Below are positions 7,605 to 14,036 of a stretch of DNA of 25,205 nucleotides, piece after piece. The translations under genes and the position numbers were made by a program. This DNA is from a virus. Below the pieces are notes generated by a model. It saw only the letters and a program-made list of their open reading frames with translations, was not told the DNA's origin and ran no database searches. Location: positions 1 to 25,205 of IMG/VR virus record IMGVR_UViG_3300042563_000746. One strand, given 5' to 3'. The stretch's first letter is position 1. The number at the start of each line of letters is the position of its first letter.

Positions 7605-7607
7605 CAT

Positions 7608-8498
7608 ATGCCATTTCTTGGATCATTTTCAGGTACTTTCGCAAAACGAAGTGGACAATCATCGCCACTACTTGAAGTACTACTTGTTGCTGGTGGGGCT
7701 GCGGGCGGTAACTTTATTGGCGGTGGCGGTGGCGGTGGCGGATTGTTAACTGGTACTATGAGACTGGCTAATGGAACTTATTCTGTAGTATTAGGTGCAG
7801 GTGCTGCCACTGGTGCTAATCCTTCAAATTCAGGAAATGACACTTCGTTCATGGGTGCAACTGCATATGGCGGCGGAGGATCATTGAATTATGACCCCGT
7901 CGGACCTGGACTCCCAGGTGGCTCAGGTGGTGGTGGTACAGGAGTTCGTGGTGGTGGTGAAAACCCCGCAACATGGGGTGCAGGCGGTGCATCAACACAA
8001 ACATCACAGCTTGGTTTAATCGGATATGGTAATGCTGGCGGATTCGGCAAATCATCAGGTGATCCAATTCAGACCGGAGGTGGAGGTGGCGCTGGTGGAG
8101 TTGGTGGGGACGGTATAGCTACCGGAACAACTCAGGGTGGCAATGGAGGTATTGGATATCAATCTAGTATCTCAGGAACAGCTACTTATTACGCTGGTGG
8201 CGGGTCAGGTAATGGTTATAATTCAGCAGTTAATCCTTCTAGTGTGCCAGGTGGAGGTGGAGTTTCTATATCAAACGAGACTACTCCTGGCGCACCAAAT
8301 ACTGGAGGTGGCGGAGCTGGTGGAGGATTCGTATATGGACCGAATGCTGGTAACGGTGGATCAGGTATTGTCATTATTCGTTATTCATCTGCATTTCCTG
8401 CATTATCATCAACATCTGGTTCGCCCAGCATTGTAGTAGCCAATGGATATCGTACATATACATGGACTACTTCAGGATCATATTCACTAACTTATTAA
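7608..8498 (+). CDS. Glycine-rich tip adhesin-like protein
   Basis: A 296-residue protein. A short N-terminal peptide MPFLGSFSGTFAKRSG leads into LLEVLLVAGGAAGG and then many poly-Gly blocks separated by short variable loops, ending with NGGSGIVIIRYSS and a C-terminal beta segment ending YTWTTSGSYSLTY. The poly-Gly layers recall the stacked polyglycine-II helices of the T2-like gp38 adhesin, where the variable loops bind the host receptor, and the ending GGSGIVIIRY is typical of glycine-rich domain proteins in phages and bacteria. It starts three bases after the fibre gene stop, so the two are probably co-translated. I infer that it caps the fibre encoded just upstream. Confidence 0.75.
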   Translation: MPFLGSFSGTFAKRSGQSSPLLEVLLVAGGAAGGNFIGGGGGGGGLLTGTMRLANGTYSVVLGAGAATGANPSNSGNDTSFMGATAYGGGGSLNYDPVGPGLPGGSGGGGTGVRGGGENPATWGAGGASTQTSQLGLIGYGNAGGFGKSSGDPIQTGGGGGAGGVGGDGIATGTTQGGNGGIGYQSSISGTATYYAGGGSGNGYNSAVNPSSVPGGGGVSISNETTPGAPNTGGGGAGGGFVYGPNAGNGGSGIVIIRYSSAFPALSSTSGSPSIVVANGYRTYTWTTSGSYSLTY

Positions 8499-8528
8499 GT
8501 TATGCAAACAACAGGACATCCTTAGGAC

Positions 8529-8590
8529 CGTGGTAGTTACTACCATGTAGATGTGGCCGGCTGCTGGCCTGAAGAGTAACTATTCGCTAC
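8529..8590 (+). other. Hairpin-rich intergenic stretch, possible structured RNA
   Basis: Within the 111-base gap after the adhesin gene, 8529-8547 folds as CGTGGTAG-TTA-CTACCATG (8 bp, one G-T). 8555-8569 folds as GGCCGG-CTG-CTGGCC (6 bp, one G-T). GTAG at 8547-8550 can pair with CTAC at 8587-8590 around the second hairpin and a weak third one. The stretch is more GC-rich than its surroundings, has no open reading frame over 20 codons and lacks a terminator T tract. It may be an RNA element between convergent genes, or a remnant. Confidence 0.3.
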
Positions 8591-8609
8591 AGTGAAATTC
8601 AAAAGTGAG

Positions 8610-8810
8610 CTATATTACTTTACGCATTTCTGAAATGCGAATCACATGCGTTTGACCATCTATTAAATAAGGATCTAACAATCCAGCATCATGATCAATT
8701 GCAATCTGTTCTAATACATATCGCGGATCATATCCACCCTCAGGTGTCGATTCAACAACAAATGTTTTATACAATTGGTCATTTATATATACGGATAATT
8801 CTCGTGTCAT
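8610..8810 (-). CDS. Small hypothetical protein, only minus-strand gene
   Basis: A 66-residue protein read from ATG at 8810 to TAG at 8612-8610. A TTG at 8840 would add ten residues; I prefer the ATG, although neither start has a convincing ribosome site. The sequence begins MTRELSVYINDQLYKTF, has a balanced composition, predicted beta strands at both ends and no recognised motif, and no gene covers it on the other strand, so it is unlikely to be a shadow. It converges on the adhesin gene and diverges from the 8878 gene. The function is unknown. Confidence 0.55.
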   Translation of the reverse strand: MTRELSVYINDQLYKTFVVESTPEGGYDPRYVLEQIAIDHDAGLLDPYLIDGQTHVIRISEMRKVI

Positions 8811-8877
8811 GATTAAATACTTAACTACATCCTGTAACAAAATAACTATGCGTAAGCATTACTATTGAAAATAATTC

Positions 8878-9519
8878 ATGAACGACTTGCACCTAACCGA
8901 TAATTCACTTGATCCAATTGGATACTTTACTAAACCAATAGGTAAACTACTGTTTATTCCGACAGCTAGTGATATAAGTCTGTTTGACCAAAACGGATAC
9001 GATCTTACTGATCTTGAAAAACATTATTATAGGTCCAACCAGACCTCAATACAATCTCATCGGTATAAGTATACGGCCAAATCAACTTGGATGACACAGG
9101 CTGAAAACAAAATTTCAGGGGCAGTATTAAATCATGCCATGCTATTACAGCGCAATGGGTATCAGGGTGAGGCACTTAAACAAATGGAATACTGGGCAAA
9201 AACTCTACCACTAGTATATAAAGTAGCTAAAATCCGCCCTAAATGGGGATTTGATTTCAGTATGGACTATGTTGATACTAACGGTAATGTATTTGAAGTT
9301 CTTCACTATGAATATGACCTCTTTGATTATCAACAGGTACAGGATAAACTAGACAAATATCAACCCCAATTCTTGAACTGCGATTGGGACGATGCCGCCA
9401 AAAGTATATTGGCACATAAGGATAAATGGTTTCACTTGGATTTCTTCCCCCAATCCAAATGGAAATGTGATTACTTTGGTATTGACAGCGAGAACTTCGG
9501 TCACGTTATCTGGTCTTGA
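8878..9519 (+). CDS. Conserved-looking hypothetical phage protein
   Basis: A 213-residue soluble protein, rich in Asp, Tyr, Trp and Lys, with no motif I can name. ATG at 8878 is the first possible start after an in-frame stop a few codons upstream; there is no clear ribosome site. Repeated aromatic-acidic clusters (HYEYDLFDYQ near 142-151, WFHLDFFPQSKWKCDYFG near 184-201) suggest a compact globular fold. Its stop is only four bases from the -35 box of the next promoter, so it ends a unit. The function is unknown. Confidence 0.7.
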   Translation: MNDLHLTDNSLDPIGYFTKPIGKLLFIPTASDISLFDQNGYDLTDLEKHYYRSNQTSIQSHRYKYTAKSTWMTQAENKISGAVLNHAMLLQRNGYQGEALKQMEYWAKTLPLVYKVAKIRPKWGFDFSMDYVDTNGNVFEVLHYEYDLFDYQQVQDKLDKYQPQFLNCDWDDAAKSILAHKDKWFHLDFFPQSKWKCDYFGIDSENFGHVIWS

Positions 9520-9522
9520 GTA

Positions 9523-9551
9523 TTGACTTATCCAGTCAATTACTGTATAAT
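9523..9551 (+). promoter_or_regulatory. Sigma70 promoter with inverted repeat over the -35 box
   Basis: TTGACT at 9523-9528, 17-base spacer, TATAAT at 9546-9551: five of six -35 bases and all six -10 bases match consensus. A perfect 7-bp inverted repeat ATTGACT-TATCC-AGTCAAT (9522-9540) covers the -35 box and could be an operator. It drives the DsbA-like gene at 9580 and possibly the polymerase further on. Confidence 0.85.
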
Positions 9552-9579
9552 AGTTTTTTATAACTGTAAAGGAAATATA

Positions 9580-9840
9580 ATGACAGCACGAATGTTTAGT
9601 GGCGATCAAAAAATCCGTCTCGTTCAAATCATTAATGAAGGTATCAATGTTCTCCAGGAAGTTGAAGACTTGACTGCTGGACTTAATGAAACCATTAAGG
9701 CTATCGCTGAGGAAATGGAAATCAAACCAAGTATCTTGAAGAAAGCAATCAAAATTGCATCCAAGAGTACGCTAGGTGAAACTAATCGTGATAACGAGGA
9801 ATTGAACACCATCTTGGAAACTGTTGGCCGAACACTTTAA
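9580..9840 (+). CDS. dsbA: DsbA-like dsDNA-binding late-transcription accessory protein
   Basis: An 86-residue, mostly helical, charged protein. I chose ATG 9580 because it follows AAAGGA and lies about 22 bases downstream of the expected transcription start; an upstream in-frame ATG at 9523 overlaps the -35 box. Length and pattern, with a central LNETIKAIAEEMEIKPSILKKAIKIA helix pair and an acidic C-terminus, resemble the T4 dsDNA-binding protein DsbA, which binds near late promoters and aids late transcription. It is unrelated to the bacterial disulfide oxidoreductase of the same name. The match is by eye and moderate. The strong early promoter and nearby late boxes agree with such a regulator. 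Confidence 0.6.
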   Translation: MTARMFSGDQKIRLVQIINEGINVLQEVEDLTAGLNETIKAIAEEMEIKPSILKKAIKIASKSTLGETNRDNEELNTILETVGRTL

Positions 9841-9841
9841 G

Positions 9842-9849
9842 TATAAATA
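9842..9849 (+). promoter_or_regulatory. T4-type late promoter box TATAAATA
   Basis: An exact consensus box directly after the stop of the DsbA-like gene and 74 bases before the homing endonuclease start. It would give the endonuclease, and the polymerase after it, a late transcript in addition to early read-through from 9523. Confidence 0.65.
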
Positions 9850-9868
9850 CAATTGGGTGAACGGATTC

Positions 9869-9909
9869 GCTATCCTTCTGTGCCAATACACAGATAGCCC
9901 TCTTTTACT
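9869..9909 (+). terminator. Stem-loop with T-rich tail ahead of the homing endonuclease
   Basis: GCTAT (9869-9873) pairs with ATAGC (9894-9898) and CTGTG (9878-9882) with CACAG (9889-9893) around the loop CCAATA, with a CCTT bulge on one side. CCTCTTTTACTT follows. It may be a leaky terminator behind the DsbA-like gene or a leader hairpin on the late transcript. The T tract is interrupted, so efficiency is doubtful. Confidence 0.5.
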
Positions 9910-9923
9910 TATTGGAGTATATT

Positions 9924-10526
9924 ATGAAAGAATTCATTCCTACCTACTTGTATATAAAACAACACCGTGTCACTGGGTTAAAATACATAGGAAAAACGAT
10001 TAAAAATCCAATCCACTATAAAGGTAGTGGAAAATATTGGTTGCGGCACTTAAAAAAGCATGGGTATATAGTTGACACTATTTGGTATCAATTATATAAT
10101 GATGCCAAATCACTAACAGAAGCAGCAATAAAATTATCACTGGATAATAATATAGTAGAGTCTATTGAATGGGCTAACCAAAAAGCTGAAAATGGACTAG
10201 ACGGTGCATTACCTGGTGAATTGCATCATATGTTCGGGCATACCGGAAATGCACATCCACGATTTGGAACAACGCATTCAGAAAAAACAAAAAAATTAAT
10301 GAGTATTAATCATGCTAATTTCAAGAAAGAAAATCATCCATTATGGAATATAGGACACACTGATGAAACTAAAGAAAAAATGAAAAGAAATCACGCTGAT
10401 GTTTCAGGAACTAATAATCCTATGTATGGAGTTATTCGCGCCCGCATTGAATGTCCACACTGTGGTGAATCAGTAGCTGATGCTTGGCTGAGCAGGCATA
10501 TTAAAAAGGCCCACTCATGTACATAG
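9924..10526 (+). CDS. GIY-YIG homing endonuclease with NUMOD3 repeats and a zinc finger
   Basis: A 200-residue protein. The N-terminal YLYIKQHRVTGLKYIGKT (residues 8-25) is a divergent GIY-YIG core, followed by YKGSGKYWLRHLKKHG with the expected basic residues. Two HxExTKxxM segments, HSEKTKKLM and HTDETKEKM, are NUMOD3 DNA-binding modules, and the C-terminus has a CPHC-x12-H-x4-H zinc-finger pattern. The domain order is nuclease then DNA binding, as in phage Seg/I-TevI-type enzymes. I chose ATG 9924 because TTGGAG at 9912 is a good ribosome site for it. It overlaps the DNA polymerase start by 10 bases, a position typical of free-standing homing endonucleases that target a neighbouring replication gene. 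Confidence 0.85.
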   Translation: MKEFIPTYLYIKQHRVTGLKYIGKTIKNPIHYKGSGKYWLRHLKKHGYIVDTIWYQLYNDAKSLTEAAIKLSLDNNIVESIEWANQKAENGLDGALPGELHHMFGHTGNAHPRFGTTHSEKTKKLMSINHANFKKENHPLWNIGHTDETKEKMKRNHADVSGTNNPMYGVIRARIECPHCGESVADAWLSRHIKKAHSCT

Positions 10527-13228
10527 ATGTTATCTTTAATAAAGACAAAGAAGAACTTTGTGTAGTAGAGCGAGATTCTAAAGGACTACGAAGATTCGTT
10601 AACCATCCAGTAATATACACCATGTATTATCCGGACCGTAAGGGGAAATATAGAACTATATATGGAAATCCAGTTAGTAAATTTACTACCAATAGCAGGA
10701 CTGTATTTGAAAAGGAAAAACGAATACATTCCAATAAACAAGTATTTGAAAGTGATATCAATCCGATCTTTAGATGTTTAAGTGAAAACTATTTAGGGGT
10801 GGCTGCTCCTAAGTTACATACTTGCTTCTTTGACATTGAAACTGATTTCTCTCAAGAAAAGGGATTCTCTCCACCGGAGGATCCCTTTAATAAAGTCACC
10901 GCTATCACGGTGTACTTAGACTGGCTAAATCAACTGGTAACTTTGGTTATAGCACCATCACACATGAGTACAGAAACTTCACATGAAATAGTAAATTCAT
11001 TTGAAAATACAATACTTTTTACTGATGAAAAAGAGATGTTTTCTACTTTTTTTGAACTAATAGAAGATGCTGATGTGCTAAGTGGCTGGAATTCAGGTGG
11101 ATATGATATTCCTTATCTGGTAAATCGTGTCACTCGCATTATGAGCAAAGATGATACACGCCGATTTTGCCTTCAAGGACAATTACCTAAATCTAGACTA
11201 TATACTAAATTTGGGAAAGAACGGGAAACATATGATTTGGTTGGACGAGTCCACATGGACTATCTAGATTTATACACTAAGTATAACTACGAAAGTCGGC
11301 ATAGTTATAAACTTGACACCATTGGTGAAATGGAAGTAGGAGAGAACAAGACTGCGTATGAAGGAACTCTTGATCAATTGTATAACAAGGACTTCAACAA
11401 GTTCATTGAATACAATCGTCAGGATACAATGCTATTGGTAAAGATTCACAATAAACTACAATTCCTGGAACTGGCTAACCAACTGGCACATGAAAACACA
11501 GTCTTATTACCTACCGTTATGGGGTCGGTAGCAATGATTGAAATGGCGATCATGAATGAATCTCATGCTCGCGGTATGGTAGTTCCAGATAAAAAACGAA
11601 AGAGTAAAAATGATGATGAACAACAACAAGCAGCAGGTGCCTATGTTGCTACTCCCAAAAGGGGCATCCATGAATGGGTCGGTGCGACGGACATTAACTC
11701 ACTATACCCCTCAGCTATCCGCGCTCTTAACTTGGCCCCGGAAACCATTGTTGCCCAAGTCAGACAAAACTTAACTGACAAATACATGCTTGAAAAAGGC
11801 ATGAAACTTGCTAAGGATAAAGCTAGACACAAAGAAGGTGATGCCGATGTCACTGGTAGTATTCTTTGGGAAGGACTTTTTGGTAGCTTAGAATATACTG
11901 CAGTAATAAATCAAGATAGAGGAACCATCCTCACTGTTGATTTTGAAGACGGTAGATCAGTTGAGATGAGTGCTGCTGAAATATGGAAATTTGTATTTGA
12001 TAGCAATAATCCATATATGATCAGTGCCAATGGTACTATCTTTACCCATGCACACGAAGGTGTAATTCCAGGATTGTTAACTAAGTGGTATTCTGATAGA
12101 AAAATCATGCAGAAGAAGATGAAAGAGTCTACCACTAGTGAAGACCGTGATTTCTGGGATAAACGACAGCTTGTTAGAAAAATTTTACTCAATTCATGCT
12201 ATGGTGCAATTTTGAATGAGCACTGTAGATTTTATGATAAACGAATTGGACAAAGTGTAACTTTAAGTGGCAGGCAGATTGTTCGTCATATGATGAGCAA
12301 CATCAATGAGTGTATTACTGGTGAATATCAACATGACGGTGCTGCTATCGTATATGGTGATACTGACTCATGTATTTTCTCAGCCTGGCCTATGGTAAAG
12401 GATGAGGTTGCTCTTGGTAAGATGGAATGGAATAAAGAAATTGCAATTGGATTATATGATTCATTAGCAGATCAAGTCAACATTGGATTTCCTGCATTCA
12501 TGGAACAAGCATTTCATTGTCCACGAAAGAATGGTGAAATTATCAAAGCTGGCCGAGAGTATGTTGGTGATCGTGGTATCTTTATTACTAAAAAACGCTA
12601 TGCTATTAATATCTATGATAAAGAAGGAAAGCGTCAGGATAAAGATGGAAAGACTGGATCAATCAAAGCAATGGGTCTTGATTTGAAAAGGGCAGATACG
12701 CCTAAATATATTCAAGAGTTCCTATTAAATGTATTAACTATGGTTCTTGCTGGTACAGGACGAGAAGAGGTTGTTGAAACTATCAAAACTTTCAAAACAG
12801 CCTTATCAAACCAACCAAGTTGGAGTAAAGGTAGTCCAAAATCAGTAAACAATCTTACTATGTATGGTGATAAAGAAGCAAATAGTAAGACTGGCAAAGC
12901 AAATATGCCTGGACATGTTAGAGCAGCATTGAATTGGAATTTTTTACGCAGATTGAATGGTGATAATTACAGTCAAAAAATTGTTGATGGAATGAAAATT
13001 GTTATATGTAAATTAAAGTCTAACCCAATGGGATTTACTTCAGTTGCATATCCAACGGACGAACTACGATTGCCAAAGTGGTTCTGTGAGTTACCGTTTG
13101 ATGATATGTTAATGGAAACTACCCTAGTTGATGATAAGATACAGAATTTACTAGGAGTATTGGATTGGGATTTGATTGGCGATACAAATACCAACACAAC
13201 TTTTGGTGATTTGTTCAGTTTCTCATAA
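10517..13228 (+). CDS. 43: DNA polymerase, family B (T4 gp43-like)
   Basis: A 903-residue replicative polymerase, about the length of T4 gp43. Proofreading motifs: FFDIETDF with D106 and E108 (Exo I), SGWNSGGYDIPYL with D196 (Exo II), EYNRQD with Y298 and D302 (Exo III). Polymerase motifs: TDINSLYPSAI with D391 (A), KILLNSCYG at 554-562 (B), YGDTDS at 612-617 (C), then KKRYAINIYD (KKRY). The last residues TTFGDLFSFS fit the short hydrophobic C-terminal tail by which T4-like polymerases hold the sliding clamp. All catalytic residues are present. The gene has no sigma70 promoter of its own; its start lies inside the homing endonuclease gene, so it depends on transcription from 9523 or 9842. AAGG at about 10505 may be the ribosome site. 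Confidence 0.97.
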   Translation: MYIDVIFNKDKEELCVVERDSKGLRRFVNHPVIYTMYYPDRKGKYRTIYGNPVSKFTTNSRTVFEKEKRIHSNKQVFESDINPIFRCLSENYLGVAAPKLHTCFFDIETDFSQEKGFSPPEDPFNKVTAITVYLDWLNQLVTLVIAPSHMSTETSHEIVNSFENTILFTDEKEMFSTFFELIEDADVLSGWNSGGYDIPYLVNRVTRIMSKDDTRRFCLQGQLPKSRLYTKFGKERETYDLVGRVHMDYLDLYTKYNYESRHSYKLDTIGEMEVGENKTAYEGTLDQLYNKDFNKFIEYNRQDTMLLVKIHNKLQFLELANQLAHENTVLLPTVMGSVAMIEMAIMNESHARGMVVPDKKRKSKNDDEQQQAAGAYVATPKRGIHEWVGATDINSLYPSAIRALNLAPETIVAQVRQNLTDKYMLEKGMKLAKDKARHKEGDADVTGSILWEGLFGSLEYTAVINQDRGTILTVDFEDGRSVEMSAAEIWKFVFDSNNPYMISANGTIFTHAHEGVIPGLLTKWYSDRKIMQKKMKESTTSEDRDFWDKRQLVRKILLNSCYGAILNEHCRFYDKRIGQSVTLSGRQIVRHMMSNINECITGEYQHDGAAIVYGDTDSCIFSAWPMVKDEVALGKMEWNKEIAIGLYDSLADQVNIGFPAFMEQAFHCPRKNGEIIKAGREYVGDRGIFITKKRYAINIYDKEGKRQDKDGKTGSIKAMGLDLKRADTPKYIQEFLLNVLTMVLAGTGREEVVETIKTFKTALSNQPSWSKGSPKSVNNLTMYGDKEANSKTGKANMPGHVRAALNWNFLRRLNGDNYSQKIVDGMKIVICKLKSNPMGFTSVAYPTDELRLPKWFCELPFDDMLMETTLVDDKIQNLLGVLDWDLIGDTNTNTTFGDLFSFS

Positions 13229-13235
13229 ATTACTA

Positions 13236-13264
13236 TTGACTATTACTGGTGATTATAGTATAAT
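13236..13264 (+). promoter_or_regulatory. Sigma70 promoter with palindrome over the -10 box
   Basis: TTGACT at 13236-13241, 17-base spacer, TATAAT at 13259-13264. A perfect 9-bp inverted repeat with a one-base centre, GTGATTATA-G-TATAATCAC (13249-13267), covers the -10 box and looks like an operator. It drives the clamp and DpdA genes, with the clamp ATG about 34 bases beyond the expected start of transcription. Confidence 0.88.
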
Positions 13265-13304
13265 CACTTTATATTATTAAAAACAACCCTTTAAGGAATT
13301 AAAA

Positions 13305-14036
13305 ATGAAAAGCATCCTACAAAATATTATTGCATATACACATAACCTGGGCTTCATTGATCTAGTAAAGATTACTGGAACTAAAGGTGAGACAGTAATC
13401 AATGCAATTGCAGAAGACCGTAGTGTCATTATTTCTGGGACTTTGAGTGCCCCGTGTTCTGAATTTATTGGCACATTTGGTATGCCAAATTTACAGAAGC
13501 TTAAAACTATCTTATCATTTGATGATTATGATGAGAATTCAAAAATTACAGTTAATAGACGGCTTCGTGATGAGATTGACACTCCTGAATCTATCAGGTT
13601 TGAAACAAATACCAGTGATTTCGTCAATGATTACCGATTGATGCAAAAGGCATTAGTTGAAGAACGCATTAAGAATGTAACCTACAAGGGAACTGGATGG
13701 GATGTTACATTTGAGCCTGAAGTAGCAAATATTATGCGTTTGCGCAAGCAAGCACAAGCTAACAGTGAAGAAAAGACATTTGTTACCAGGTTGGAGAAGG
13801 GTGATCTAAGGATTTATTTTGGAGACCCATCAACTCATAGTGGAAATTTTGTATTTGCAGCAGGAGTAGGTGGTACTTTAACAAGAGATTTGACATGGCC
13901 TGTTAGTCAAGTTCTTAGTATTCTAAGTTTACCTGGAGACAAGATATTTCGCATCAGTGATAAAGGTGCAATAGAAATTGTGGTTGATAGTGGTATGGCA
14001 GTGTATGGATTTTTACTACCAGCACAAACTAAATGA
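13305..14036 (+). CDS. 45: Sliding clamp (T4 gp45-like)
   Basis: A 243-residue protein, slightly longer than T4 gp45 (228). The pattern is that of a phage clamp: an N-terminal helix, then alternating strands (VIISGTLSAPCSEFIGTFGMPNLQKLKTIL at 44-73 resembles the gp45 first-domain helix and strand), an acidic loop DDYDENSKITV, and a second similar half ending with DKGAIEIVVDSGMAVYGFLLPA. Identity to gp45 is low by eye, but position directly after the family B polymerase supports the call. The clamp rings DNA, gives the polymerase processivity and in T4 also activates late promoters. A strong ribosome site AAGGA precedes it, and its last four bases overlap the DpdA start (ATGA). Confidence 0.75.
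   Translation: MKSILQNIIAYTHNLGFIDLVKITGTKGETVINAIAEDRSVIISGTLSAPCSEFIGTFGMPNLQKLKTILSFDDYDENSKITVNRRLRDEIDTPESIRFETNTSDFVNDYRLMQKALVEERIKNVTYKGTGWDVTFEPEVANIMRLRKQAQANSEEKTFVTRLEKGDLRIYFGDPSTHSGNFVFAAGVGGTLTRDLTWPVSQVLSILSLPGDKIFRISDKGAIEIVVDSGMAVYGFLLPAQTK

Noticed and set aside
8137-8436. 99-codon + strand frame inside the adhesin gene
   Set aside because: Overlaps the glycine-rich adhesin in another frame; a by-product of its biased GGT/GGA codon use.
8521-8590. tRNA or tmRNA fragment
   Set aside because: The hairpins do not form an acceptor stem, anticodon arm and T arm in the right order, and no CCA or T-loop sequence is present.
9349-9812. Two minus-strand frames opposite the 8878 and DsbA-like genes
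   Set aside because: They cross the strong promoter at 9523 and lie opposite convincing genes, with no start signals.
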